Assembly: GCA_011799875.1 (NCBI GenBank)
Contig: CM022299.1
Location: 341,870,307 to 341,934,306 of the forward strand
Length of the DNA: 64,000 bases
Direction: 5' to 3'
Source of the DNA: Thinopyrum elongatum
Lineage: Eukaryota; Streptophyta; Magnoliopsida; Poales; Poaceae
Below, in pieces: positions 35,920-47,518 of this stretch; the first letter of the stretch is position 1; each line of letters starts with the position of its first letter. Under the pieces are notes generated by a model. It saw only the letters and a list, made by a program, of their open reading frames with translations. It searched no databases and was not told the DNA's origin. A program made the position numbers and the translations under genes.

Positions 35920-37226
35920 AATTCCTCTGGGCATAGTCGTGGAGACTTATTATCAGGAATATCACCTTCATCAAGTTTATAGATACAATGTATCCCAACA
36001 ACCTAATTTGTAGTGGTTGGTTCACATAATTCTTCAATAGGAGGTAAATTATTCAAATCTTCTGCCTTAATAACTTTCTCTTAAATAGATTTTTTAGCTT
36101 CTTGCATATCTTCTGGACTAAGAAATAGAATACCCCTTTTCTTCAAGTTGGTTTAGGTGGAGGTTCAGGACTAGTCCAGTCATTCTAGTTTTTGAGTATA
36201 TTGGTCAATAATTCTTCAGCCTATTCAACCGTTTTTCTCTGAAAACACAACCAACACAACTATCAAGGTATGTCCTAGCTTTAGTGGTTAGTCCATTATA
36301 AAAGGTATCAAGTAATTCATTATTTTCAATTGGATGATCCGGACAAGCCCTAAGTAATACACAAAACCTACCCCCAAGCCTGAGGAAGATACTCTTCCTC
36401 AAGTTGGGTGAAATTATAAATGTCCTGCAAAGTAGCTTATTTCATATGTCTAGGAAAATATTTCTCATAAAACTCTTACCATATCTTGAGGGCTATTTAT
36501 GCTACCAGTGTAAGATAATTAAACCAAGGTTAGCATCACCCTTTAGTGAGAAAGGAATTTTTTTGAGCATAAAGTAGTATTGCATTTTTTTCTTCCCGAG
36601 GAAATAAAGAGGCTACAGAATGTAACTTATATAAGTGATCAATAATCTTCTCAGATTCATAACCATGGAAAGGATTTGATTCTACCATGGTAATAAGTGA
36701 AGGAACAATAGAGAATCCATAATCTTTACCATCAACATAAAATAGGAGAAGTGCCAAATTTAGGATCAGGTTTAATTAATTTATCCATAGCCTTTTTCTT
36801 AAGAATTTCAATTAAACTTTCAATACCATGCCTATCATCATAAGCCATAAACTCCTCATCAAACACAGGTGTACTTGGTAGATTAAGAGGTACTCTTTTA
36901 ACGGGTGAACCAGGTGTAACAAGTGATTCATCAAGATTTTCAGTAGTTTCAGTTTCTTTAGCTTTAGCAATGTGGAGATCTAATAAATCTTCAAGTGGAA
37001 CAGATTCACTAAACAAAGTAGAAGCATCATCACAAGTATCATCAATATCAGAAGTAGTACATACTGTGTGTGACATAGCAGTGTGTGGAGCATGTGATGG
37101 TGGTGGTAGTGACACAAGTTGACTCAAAATAGTAGGCGAATCAAGGGTAGAGATAGTTGGTAGATCTTTACCTCCTCTTGTCTTTGAAGGCAGGATCTTG
37201 GTTTTAGAATCCTTAAGCTTTCCCAT
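35920..37226 (-). pseudogene. gag pseudogene of Athila-type element G
   Basis: Start at ATG 37226 (MGKLKDSKTKILPSKTRGGK), 62 bases inside the primer site. Blocks: DDASTLFSESVPLEDLLD, FDEEFMAYDDR, LIKPDPKFGTSPI (to 36732), MVESNPFHGYESEKII (36536-36757), ACPDHPIENNELLDTFYNGLT (36205-36402) and then a YKLDEGDIP-like end near 35960. Several frame changes and stops. The sequence is lost after about 35920, so capsid is present but everything downstream is missing. Confidence 0.8.
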
Positions 37227-37287
37227 CGAGGGAGATAAATTGTAGTAGATAAAAAAAACCAAGTGCACTTAATAGATAGAGCCATCA

Positions 37288-37305
37288 TCCCTGGAAAAGG
37301 CCCCA
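37288..37305 (-). other. primer binding site of G (decayed tRNA-Asp type)
   Basis: The minus strand reads TGGGGCCTTTTCCAGGGA. It matches the tRNA-Asp complement at 14 of 18 positions and lies 11 bases inside the LTR edge at 37317, as in B. Confidence 0.6.
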
Positions 37306-37316
37306 GAAAATAATCT

Positions 37317-37395
37317 TGATGAACCACAAGTATAGGGGATCACGATAGTCTTCGAGGGAAGTATTTCAACCCAAATTTATTGATTTGATACAAGG
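37317..37395 (-). mobile_element. remnant of the 5' LTR of G
   Basis: The end of the LTR on the minus strand is CTTGTGGTTCATCA, closely like the LTR end of B (CTTGTGGGTTATCA). Only 79 bp are present; T2 begins at 37396. The remainder should lie beyond T2, outside the window. CAAGG at 37391-37395 would be the target duplication of T2. Confidence 0.7.
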
Positions 37396-38252
37396 TGTCA
37401 TGGTTTTGTCACGGCAGATGTCCTCAAGAAAGGACTTAGTCGTGAGGCCATCATAGCAAGTTAGTAGCTTGAACGAGGTTGATCGGAATCGAGAGACACG
37501 GGTTTACCCAGGTTCGGCCCCTCACGGTGGAGGTAATAGCCTACTTCCCGCTTGATTGATTATTGCTTAGGATCTCGATTACAAGGGCTCAACTTGGCTA
37601 TCCTAGTACTCGAGAGCTTGTAACTTAGTCTTTCTATCTCAGGGGCTCCCCTTTATATATAGGCTGAGGCCCTGAGCTTACAACAGAGTCCGGGTCGTAC
37701 TAAGACCCATGTCTTAATCTACCTCCTATTAATATGGTCCTTCAAGTAAGGGAAAATTCCTTACAACTTCCTTGTTGGGTTGGCTCACCAGATATTGGCC
37801 CATGAGTCGGCCTCCTCTTAGAATCACCTTCAGGGCTTTGAATTACGGCCAGCTGGCCTGATGATGACCCGCCATGGGATGCCGGGTCATCCCTGGCCGG
37901 GTCATACCATGGGGTATATCCCCAACATTATCCCCCGGGTTAACTTGGATCCATCCATGTTAAACTTCATAAGTCCGAGTCATCTTCTTTTGAGCCGGAA
38001 CTTCCCTTTTGCTTCTTCAGCTTATTTCTGAGCCGGGTTATGAGACACTGCTGGCTCGTGACGCTTTTACGCTTGACATTTCTTGTTTTCCCCATGCCGT
38101 GACATCATCTTCCCAAATTTATTGAATTTCGACGTGATGTCACAACGAATCTTTGAACATATTTGTCAGGCCCGAGAATTGAGGTGCCCTTTTACACAAA
38201 AATTAACTATGCCACCTCTATTTACGCACCTGCCATTTCTCCTTCTCACTGC

Positions 38253-38262
38253 CTTATAAATA
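38253..38262 (+). promoter_or_regulatory. TATA box for the antisense ORF of T2
   Basis: CTTATAAATA in 'actgccttataaatacaaac', the same box and spacing class as in T1 (15283), 768 bp before the ORF start. A 5' UTR intron donor (TCTCAG/GTGCGCC) is at about 38461. Confidence 0.65.
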
Positions 38263-39020
38263 CAAACGAGGGGGTCCTAGATTTACTTTTACTGCTCCGT
38301 CCCTTCGCTCATCTTCTTCCTTCATCTGCTGCTCTTTGCGACCGAAGTACCTCCGTCGAGCCACCTAGAGCTCTCTGGCGATGTGGACTGGGACCCCAAC
38401 ATCGCCCCAGCTTGCCATCGGAGCTCACAAGAACACTCCAGCCATATCCGTTGTTCTCAGGTGCGCCAAATCTCCCCCTTCTAGATCTGTAGAACACCCC
38501 ACTGCCTTGCTATGTAGTTCATCGATAGTTCATAGGTGTTCATCATCATTCCTCCGCCTGTAGATCTGAATCCATTCAAACTGTTCGAGTAGATGCGGTA
38601 GTTACCCGTAATGATGCCGTTTTTATCCAATCTAGAATCCATGTAGTGCTTGGATGGCTCTCATTATAGTCTAACTCACCTGTCTCTGCCCTACTTAGGC
38701 CCTTTATTTTTCTTTTCAAAGCATTTTTCAGATACACATTTATAGCTCGTCTTGTTAGATTTCTGTTTGTAGCCATTCCAACACTTAGCAGAAAACCAGA
38801 AAGCCACTATATAACCGACGCCGGCTCATCATTACGCTGGCTTATCCGTGCTTTTCATAGCCTGTATAACCCTGATAGTCATAGCCTAAACAATCATAGC
38901 CGCCTTATTATCTTGCCAACTTGTAACTTGAGTAACCCGGCGACTTGCCTCCTATGAATATAACGTGCCGACTTATCATTATTACCTTCACTTCCCAGTT
39001 TTAAACTTGGGCGAATTATC

Positions 39021-40256
39021 ATGTTTAAGACCGACAAGGCCTGCAACTGGGTTAGATCCCATGTTTCAACCCTCATGTTGAACGACCTCGTGGGTCAAGG
39101 GCTTTTGTTGGCTCAAGAAAAGATTAGTTGGCACGCGCCCGAAGAAGAGAGTGCCCCCAGCCTCAGCAAGAAGAGGTTGTCGTCTTTGTAGAGACTCTTC
39201 AAAGGGGGTTTTGTCCTCCCGGGTCAAAATTCTTCTGCGATGTTCTCAATTTCTTCGACCTCCGGCCCCAGGATCTTGGTCCAAACTCCGTCACCAATCT
39301 CTGCCAGTTTCAAGTTTTTTGCGAAGTATATCTCCAGACGGAGCCAACTGTCCCTCTATTCCGGGAATTCTTTTAAATCAACCACCAGACCAAGTTCAAA
39401 GACGGTCCTAGTATAGTACTTGGTGGAATTTCTATTCAAAGGCGGAAGAACAGTCCCTTTCCTGAAGCCAAGCTGGCGAGTCATCCCAAGGGCTGGAATA
39501 GGACTTGGTTTTATTGCAAACATAGTGCTCCAGAAGGTGAACACCCCCTGCCAGGTTATAGGCTGGACCGGCTCAACGCCACTGTTGCTTTTCCGGGTTG
39601 GCCATCCGAGGAAGAGCGAAAAGAGGTTGCACCTTTCTACTCCAAACTGAGGGCTTTGACAGCCAATGGTCTTACCGGGATCAACCTGACCTGATGTTGG
39701 ATAAGCTGGCGCATCCAGCCCCTTAGCATGAGGGGTGACTTAATGTGCAACTACACTGGTGACCCGGCGGATGCGCAACGCTTCAGTCAAGTTGATTTGT
39801 CTGAAGGTGAAGTCAATAAGGCCACAAACAAACTGCTAGGAGAGCCCAAGAGAAATGTAATAAGACTGGGTTGGCTCCCTTCTGTCTGACCAATCCTGTA
39901 CCTCAAGTAAGTGTACTTGCGCTTTCTTACTCATTCTGTTTTTGACTTACTCTTCATCTCAATTTATCAAACATGCAGGCGGACTCCAGGTTTTGGAAAA
40001 AGAAAACCCGAAAGTCTGCCCTTGCTCCAGTCGAGCAAGAAAATGAGCCGGTCGACACTGATGAACCGGCTGCCGAAAATGAGTTTGAGGTAGAGCTCGA
40101 CTCGCTTGGTCGCCTTTTTATTCAACTTGCTGACACCCCATCTTCTCATGATAACACTGAGACTAGTCGAGCCGGCAACGTTGAGGTAATTTCAATCTCA
40201 TCTAGCCCAGAAATTTTAATCCCGAAGAGAATGAGACGAGTCATCAGAAAGGTACC
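39021..40256 (+). pseudogene. antisense extra ORF of T2 (Transposase_28-like), truncated
   Basis: Starts at ATG 39021 (MFKTDKACNW). It parallels the T1 ORF: LRPQDLGPNSVTNLCQFQVFCEVYL, LGGISIQRRK, SHPKGWNRTWFYCKHSAP, LPGYRLDRL, LTANGLTGINL, DLMCNYTGDP. An intron lies about 39907-39978 (acceptor 'aacatgcag'). The next exon gives ADSRFWKKKTRKS, EFEVELDSLGRLF and VEVISISSSP. Stops occur at about 39189 (TAG), 39374 (TAA) and 39692 (TGA), and there is a frame change near 39850. The coiled coil and C-terminal part are absent because C is inserted at 40256/40257. Confidence 0.8.
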
Positions 40257-40709
40257 TGAGGGAGTCATGGACTAAGGGGTCCTCGGGGGGACGGCCCATT
40301 GTACGTGGGCTGGACTGGCGGAGCCGCACAATGACATGAGATCTATGAAGCCGTGGTGTGCCCTCCAAGTCAAGAAGGCGCAGGATCTCTTTAAACCCTT
40401 ATTGTAATCTATCTTCGGTAACCCTAACCCTACTAGTGTCTATATAAATCAGGGGTTTTTAGTCTTTAGGGCTAGAGCTACATTCATCACCTCATCGCCT
40501 TAGGGTTTAGCTCATACAGATCTCGAGGTAGATCTACTCTGTAAACCACATCATACATCCAATAAAATCAAGCAGGACGTAGGGTATTACCTCTTCGAGA
40601 GGGCCTGAACCTGGGTAAACACTGTATTCGTCGTCCCTTGTTCCCCATCGATCCTAGATCCACAGCTCGAGACCCCCTACCCCGAGGTCTGCCGGTTTTG
40701 ACACCGACA
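40257..40709 (+). mobile_element. 5' LTR of C
   Basis: 453 bp, TGAGGGAGTC to ACACCGACA. The first part is duplicated at 56321-56506. A TATA box (tatataaat) is at 40441-40449. The sequence after the LTR (TTGGTGCTTTCATTGAGAG) is the primer-site position; I could not assign the tRNA. Confidence 0.9.
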
Positions 40710-40756
40710 TTGGTGCTTTCATTGAGAGTTCCATTGTGGGGTCGCCTGAAGGATCG

Positions 40757-43616
40757 ATGGCTCGCCTAATCATCGAAGAAGGCATCGGATCCGGGGACTT
40801 CTTCATCCCCGGGCAACTCTTCGTGTTCGGTAGCATCGTGCTGCACACCGACCCGACTGGTCGTCTGGGCCAGATCGACACCTTCGCTCCCGCACACCGA
40901 ATTTGATTCGGTGGCCTGGATTACGTCGTGGACACGCGGGGCGATCTAGTTTTCACCGGATTGGCTGCCCCCTTTCGCAGCTTCGCCATGCCCACTCTAG
41001 AGTCCCCTTCTAATCTGATCAACGGATTGACCTCAACGGCTTCAGGCCAGGAGAACTCCGCTTTGAGCAGGGGCCAGACTCTGCCTCCATCCGGATCCAC
41101 CACAATGGTGGAGGACCTATCTTCTACCTTCGAGGTAAAATCAGGAGGCAGAAGCCAAGAATCAATCTTGGCCGAACCTTCCCCTCACGACGCCCACCTG
41201 GCCTTGAGCCCTTACGCCAAAGCGGCAACCAATGGCCAGGGTTACCCCCGGCCCAAAGCAGCCCGATCTCAAACCCCGGCGGGGAAGCCACACGCAAGGA
41301 TCAAAGCCCTTCCTTGACCTCCAGTGATGATCTGGACCCCGTCAAGAATCCGGCTCCACACCCCGAGCTTAGCACGGCTAGCGAAAACCAAGGACCAGCC
41401 AGGGCACTGACTTCCCTCACTCCGTTACACCGGAATTTTGTCCGGAACCCTCGAGTTCGGCGACCCTCGCAATATTAAACGAGGCGCTGGACTGAATTCA
41501 GAATATGACTATCCAGGAGGACCTGCCCTCCGCCTTCAATCATCAACCCATCGAGGCGTACCCCAGGGAAATTTGCAGCCCAACCAACACCCACTTGGTA
41601 GCCACTATCGACGATTTAACCGATATGCTAGACTACAATTCAGAAAATACCGAATACATGGACGAGGAGGGCGGACCCACGATCAATACTGATGTCGCGC
41701 CCCCCGTCACTGGTTGCTGGTCGGCCACATCCACCTACGATATTTACATGGTGGACACCCCCCAGGACGGCAATGGCACTCCTGATCAGGACCGGGGCAA
41801 GCCCAGAGACGAGCCGCCCAAACGCCAAAAACAGCGCCATCGATCAAAGCCACGTCGAAGCCATGCGAGCAACATGGACTCTGCAAAGAACGACACCGTA
41901 AATAATACGGATGACCTCGCCGGAGACACAGCCTTCGAACATCATCAAGATGACCCCGCGGGGCAGGAGGACCCGCTCAATTCAGAAAACCCCGACGACT
42001 CTGAGGATAGCAACTACATCCCATTCTCTAAAGAGGAGGTCAGTCTTGGGGAGGACGATTTCATCATCCCCGAAGACCCTCTGGAGCAGGAACAGGTCAA
42101 GAGGAGGCTTTTAGCCACTGCCCGCAGCCTAAAGAAACAAAAACGCAAAATCAAAGCCGAACAGGACACCCTCAACGACCGATGGACTAAAGTCCTAGCT
42201 GCCGATGAGGGGTATGGCCGCGAACAGCCAACCAAGAGTTATCCCAAGCGAAGGCTATTGCCTCAGTTCGACGACTAGGCCGTAGAGCCAACACGCCCGA
42301 CATATACAAGCGCTGAACAGCCGGACCGCCCCCCTAGAGGGCGGGACATGGAAGCTGACGAGGCCGAACACCCAGTCGCCCCACCTCGCCGTCAGGGCAA
42401 GGATCAAGTGTGGCCCACTTATGAGTACGACCTCCGCCGTGACCTAGACGCTTGAGGAGGCCATACCATGTCCATCTACAGACCCAGAGAAGACCCGCCT
42501 GCTTACCGGGAATGATACTACAATCAGCTAAACCAAAACGATAGAATCCGGGAGCAGCAGTAGGCTCGGAGGGCCGAAGACCTCTGACGCGATGTAGCCC
42601 GAGTTCGGGGCGCCGCACACCCCCTGTGCTTCACAGAGAGGGTGATGCAACACCAATTCCCGGAAGGCTTCAAGCCTGTGAACATCGAATCATACGACGG
42701 AACCACAGATCCAGCCATATGGATAGATGATTTCCTCCTCCACATCCACATGGCGCGAGGAGATGACCTCCACGCCATTAAATATTTGCCGCTAAAGCTT
42801 AAAGGTCCAGGTCGACACTGGTTGAACAGCCTTCCCGAAGACTCTATAGGATGCTGGGAAGAGCTTGAGGACGCTTTTTGAGCACACTTTCAGGGCACCT
42901 ATGTCCGGCCTCCGGATGCTAACGACCTAAATCGCATCACACAACAACCCGGAGAGTCTGCCCGACAATTTTGGAATCGATTCCTGACCAAGAAAAACCA
43001 GATTGTCGACTGTCCAGATGCCGAAGCCTTGGCCGCCTTCAAACATTGTGTCAAGGACGAATGGCTCGTACGTCAGCTTGGCCAGGACAAACCAAGAACT
43101 ATGGCAGCCCTCACCTCTCTCATGACCCGGTTTTGCGCAGGCGAGGACAGTTGGCTTCCTCGCAAAAACACCAACCCAGACACACCCGGTACCTCCGAGG
43201 TCTGGGACGGAAATGGAAAGCCCTGACACAGCAAGAATAAATGTCACCACAATGACGGTGAGGCTGAGGATACGGCAGTAAATGCCGGATTCCGAAACCA
43301 GAAGTCCGGACCCCGAAAGAAAGCCCCTAAAGGCAACAGCGACGGCCCGTCCATACAGGACACAATTCTGGATAGGCCTTGTCAGATCCACGGCACGGCA
43401 GAGAAGCCCGCCAACCACTCCAACCGAAATTGTTGGTTGATTAAACAGGCCGGCAAACTCACAGTCGAAGACTTGGGCAAAAGCCCACGAAGCGAGGACG
43501 ATGATGAGCCACGCAGGCCAAATAGTGGAGGCCAGAAACCCTTCCCTTCGGAGGTCAAGACGGTAAACATGATCTACGCAACCCACATACCGAAGAAGGT
43601 GAGGAACTGAGCACTA
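40757..43616 (+). pseudogene. gag of element C, degraded
   Basis: ATG at 40757 (MARLIIEEGIG) opens a frame with a TGA-type interruption near 40904 that continues to 41317. The next frame (41505-42278) is acidic, then Lys/Arg-rich. The capsid (Retrotrans_gag) is in 42642-43226: NIESYDGTTDPAIWIDDFL, KYLPLKLKGPGRHWLNSLP, HFQGTYVRPPDANDL and QQPGESARQFWNRFL. A linker with CQIHGTAEKPANHSNRNCW-like text follows at 43380-43440 and may be a zinc-binding segment. Stops at 42276, 42453, 42562, 42588, 42879 and elsewhere. Confidence 0.8.
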
Positions 43617-43661
43617 TGGGACGTATATTCCATTGAGCCAGTAGCGCCGAAGTTCAATCCA

Positions 43662-44135
43662 TTGTCAGCCTGTCCGATCACGTTCGATCGCAGGGACCAT
43701 CCGACCAGGATACGCCATGGAGGGTCTGCAGCCTTAGTGCTCGACCCTATCATCGATGGATTCCACCTCACTAGAGTCCTCATGGACGGAGGTAGCAGCC
43801 TCAATCTGATATACAAAGATACAATGAGGAAAATGGGGATCGATCCATCAAGGATCAAACCCAGTAACACCACCTTTAAGGGGGTCATTCCGGGAGTGGA
43901 GGCCTGCTGCACAGGCACTGTGACGCTTGAAGTAGTGTTCGGATCTCCGGATAACTTCCGAAGCGAGGACTTGATCTTCGACATTGCACCTTTTCGTAGT
44001 GGCTATCACGCCCTCCTCGGCCAAACAACGTTCGCCAAATTCAATGCCGTTCCGCATTACGCCTACCTCAAGTTGAAGATGCGTGGCCCCTCGGGCGTCA
44101 TAACTATCAACGGCAACACAGAACGCTCACTTTGA
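43662..44135 (+). pseudogene. aspartic protease of element C
   Basis: 157 open residues. MSACPITFDRRDHPTRIRHGG leads to the active site VLMDGGSSLNLIY, then FKGVIPGVEACCTGTVTLEV, YHALLGQTTFAKFNAVPHYAYLKLK and GPSGVITINGNTERSL. The catalytic Asp and its context are intact. It has the same layout as the T1 protease. The frame closes with a TGA at 44133, where related elements continue toward RT; here the sequence decays and RT is absent. Confidence 0.85.
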
Positions 44136-44879
44136 ACTGAAGAGCACACTGCGGCCCTAGCGGCCGAAGACCACACCAGCCCATATAGGCCCGGATGCCG
44201 AACCGCCATAAAGGCCGGCGACAATAGTAAACGGGTTCGAACCTGTTCCCCGTCATGGGAACCCGCATGCGTTCGCCGCAAATAGGGACGCGTGCCCCAT
44301 GGCACGCCCACATTCTTTGCACTCTATGTGCCCCGTCAGCACAATTTCACACTCAAAATACCATGGGCAGCCGTGAGGCATATATCAATAAATCCGAAAT
44401 ATATGTTCGGCTAAACCGAACTTCGGAACTACCTCGTCCTCGGACGACCCGGGGACCAATTCCGGAAACCCCCAAGCATAAAGCTCCAGTGGCAGGATCC
44501 TCACCCCTCAAGGTCACATCGAAGATCCCAACCCCCACCTCCCCAGAAGCAAAGGCGCAGATGTGCAGCAGGGCAAAGTGAAGGCTTCAACTCACGCATC
44601 AAGGCCCTGCATAAACCTTTATTCTGTAAAACTCTTTTATTTTTTATAATGCCTTGGCAGTTCGAATCGTACGGTTAGACGACTTGATGTTACGAGAAAT
44701 AACAAAAGCGCCCCTTATGGTGTTCGGATATCCGGATCTTGCGATATTTTTCTATTCCCTTTCCGATTCTCCACTCACTCGAACAGCCCGGCACGGAAAC
44801 ATATTAACTAGCTAAGAGTTCGATTTACATATCAGCTCCATATCTTCAAGTCCGGCACCGCCCTCTGTGGGGTGTCTGG
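44136..44879 (+). other. non-coding internal part of C left of the H insertion
   Basis: Short relic frames after the protease, then AT-rich sequence (44630-44770) without coding potential. It ends in TCTGG (44875-44879), the target duplication of H. Confidence 0.6.
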
Positions 44880-46466
44880 TGATACATCTCCAACGTATCT
44901 ATAATTTTTGATTGTTCCATGCTATTATATTATCTAGTTTGGATGTTTTATATGTATTAATATGCTATTTTATATTATTTTTGGGACTAACCTATTAACC
45001 TAGAGCCAAGTGCCAGTTTCTGTTTTTTTCCTTGTTTTTTAGCTTCGTGGGAAAGGAATACCAAATGGAGTCCAAACAGAATAAAACCTTTGCGATGATT
45101 TTTCTTGGACCAGAAGACACCAAGTAGACTTGGAGATGAAGTCGGAGGAGCCACGAGACGGCCACAAGGGTGGTGGGCGCGCCCAGGGGGTAGGGCGCGC
45201 CCCCTACCTTGTGGGCCCCCCGTGACTTCCCTGACCTAATTCTCTCACCTATATATTCACATATGTTCCCAAACCACCAAAGGCATCCACGAAAACACTT
45301 TTCCACTGCCGCAACTTTCTGTACCCATGAGATCCCATCTAGGGACCTTTTCCGGCACCCTGCCGGAGGGGGATTCGATCATGGAGGGCTTCTACATCAA
45401 CTCTATTACCCTTCCGATGAAGCGTGAGTAGTTTACCTCAGACCTATGGGTCCATAGCTAGTAGCTAGATGGCTTCTTCGCTCTCTTTGATTCTCAATAC
45501 CATGTTCTCCTTGTTGTTCTTGGAGATCTATCCGATGTAATATTCTTTTGCGGTGTGTTTGTCGAGATCCAATGAATTGTGGATTTATGATCAGCTTATC
45601 TATGAATATTATTTGAATCTTCTCTGAATTCTTATATGCATGATTTGATATCTTTGTAATTCTCTTCGAATTATCGGTTTGGTTTGGCCAACTAGATTGG
45701 TTTTTCTTGCAATGGGAGAAGTGCTTAGCTTTGGGTTCAATCTTGCGGTGTCCTTTCCCAGTGACAGTAGGGGCAGCAAGGCACGTATTGTATTGTTGCC
45801 ATCGAGGATAAAAAGATGGGGTTTACATCATATTGCTTGAGTTTATTCCTCTACATCATGTCATCTTACTTAATGCGTTACTCTGTTCTTCATGAACTTA
45901 ATACTCTAGATGCAGGCAGGAGTCGGTCGATGTGTGGAGTAATAGTAGTAGATGCAGAATCATTTTGGTCTACTTGACACGGACGTGATGCCTATATTTC
46001 ATAATCATTGCCTTGGATATCGTCATAACTTTGCGCTTTTCTATCAATTGCTCGATAGTAATTTGTTCACCCACCGTATTATTTGCTATCTTGAGAGAAG
46101 CCTCTAGTGAAACCTATGGCCCCCGGGTCTATTTTCCATCATATTACTTTCCGATCTACTATTTTGCAATCTTTTATTTTCAGATCTATAAACCAAAAAA
46201 CCAAAAAAAATTACTTTATATTTTGTTTAGTTTTACCTATCTCTATCAGATCTCACTTTTGCAAGTAACCGTGAAGGGATTGACAACCCCTTTATCGCGT
46301 TGGGTGCAAGTTGTTTGATTGTTGGTGCAGGTGCTAGGTGATTTGTGCATTGTCTCCTACTGGATTGATACCTTGGTTCTCTAACTGAGCAAAATACTTA
46401 TCTCTACTTTGCTGCATCATCCTTTCCTCTTCAAGGGAAAAACCAACGCAAGCTCAAGAAGTAGCA
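44880..46466 (+). mobile_element. 5' LTR of H
   Basis: 1587 bp, TGATACATCTCC to GAAGTAGCA. TATA-like box (ctatatatt) at 45249-45257. It aligns with 50297-51874; a visible difference is an extra 'ctattttgcaat' type segment near 46155. Confidence 0.95.
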
Positions 46467-46477
46467 GGAAGAATTTC

Positions 46478-46495
46478 TGGCGCCGTTGCCGTGGA
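46478..46495 (+). other. primer binding site of H (tRNA-Asp type)
   Basis: TGGCGCCGTTGCCGTGGA matches the tRNA-Asp complement at 17 of 18 positions, 11 bases after the LTR. Confidence 0.9.
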
Positions 46496-46702
46496 GATCT
46501 ACGCCAAGTCAAGACATACCAAGTACCCATCATAAAACTCTCATCTCTTGCATTACATTATTCGCCATTTGCCTCTCGTTTTCCTCTCCCCCAATTCTAA
46601 AATGATTTTTGAAATTTTTTGCCTTTTTATTCGCCCTTCTTCCGTTCGTCTTTTTCGTTTGCTTTTTGTTTGCTCGTTTGTTAGATTGCTTGTCTTGCTT
46701 TC

Positions 46703-47518
46703 ATGGCTAGTCCTCCCATCATTGTTAGCACTCCCGATAATGAAGTCCTTAATTTTAAACAAAGGGAGGGAGAAAATTTGAAAGATGCTTGGTATAGAAT
46801 TTGCAATGCTCAGAATAGATCTACTCGAAAGCAATCTACTGCCGTTCTCCTTCGCAATTTTTATGTGGTCATTACTCCTTGGAATAGATATGTTCTAGAT
46901 ACCATTACCGGGGGGAATTTCTTGGGGAGCCATACTTTTGATTCTTATAATGCTATGATAGATTTGTTAGGCCCACCACCTCTTATGGTCAATGGAACCG
47001 TTTTAACCTTGGAACATGTGATGCAAAGGCTTGATATTATTTAGAATAAAATTGCTACAATAGAGTTGATTGAAAATTTGGATAAAAATATTCATAATCA
47101 GATCACTCAATATGGATCTAAGGTAGGAGTTACTTTAAAGAATCTTAGAGAAAAAGAACCCATAGTTAATGAAAACATAGATCAAGATTCTACTAGAATT
47201 GGCAAACTAGAAGATATTATTACCAACTTGGGTTCCGCTTTTTCCTCCGTTAAAACTACTCAAAATCTTCCTCCTACTAAGACTGCCAAGTTTATTTACG
47301 TTCCTAAGAATAAAGGTGAATCTTCTAGTAAAGAAAATGAAGATCTCAAAACAATAAGTGTTCACCCCAATTTTTTCGATATTATTAAGGAACCGATTGC
47401 CATGAATGAATTTCTTGATTTCTTGCCTAGGAGTTTGATCATTGATAAAACAAAAGAATCTCCTAAGGATTATAAGTGTGCGATTGAAGAATTGCATACC
47501 AAAGATGACAATACCTAG
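46703..47518 (+). pseudogene. gag-like ORF of H with one in-frame stop
   Basis: ATG at 46703 (MASPPIIVSTPDNEVLNFKQ). It continues with REGENLKDAWYRICNAQNRS, a gag-like block, to a TAG at 47042-47044, then on in the same frame to a TAG at 47516. That makes 271 codons if the first stop were a sense codon. After the stop there is a possible coiled-coil stretch (47066-47260) and an acidic C-terminus. No zinc knuckle, protease or RT. The stop sits in '..DII TAG NK..', consistent with a single CAG change. Product uncertain beyond gag-like. Confidence 0.65.

Larger units (their letters stand above)
37396..40256 (-). mobile_element. T2: left part of a second Tat-type Gypsy element
   Basis: LTR 37396-37927 (532 bp, plus strand TGTCATGG to ATCCCCAACA) is related to the T1 LTRs ('ggacttag.cg.gaggcc', 'gcccctcac.gtggaggtaa'). 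A TATA-like box is at 37651-37660 on the minus strand. Inside follow the antisense promoter and antisense ORF. The element is cut at 40256 by element C; its pol should lie beyond the window. Confidence 0.85.

Noticed and set aside
42927..43586. 219-aa minus-strand ORF in element C
   Set aside because: Mirror frame of the gag/protease region; the plus strand carries the recognisable gag capsid and linker.
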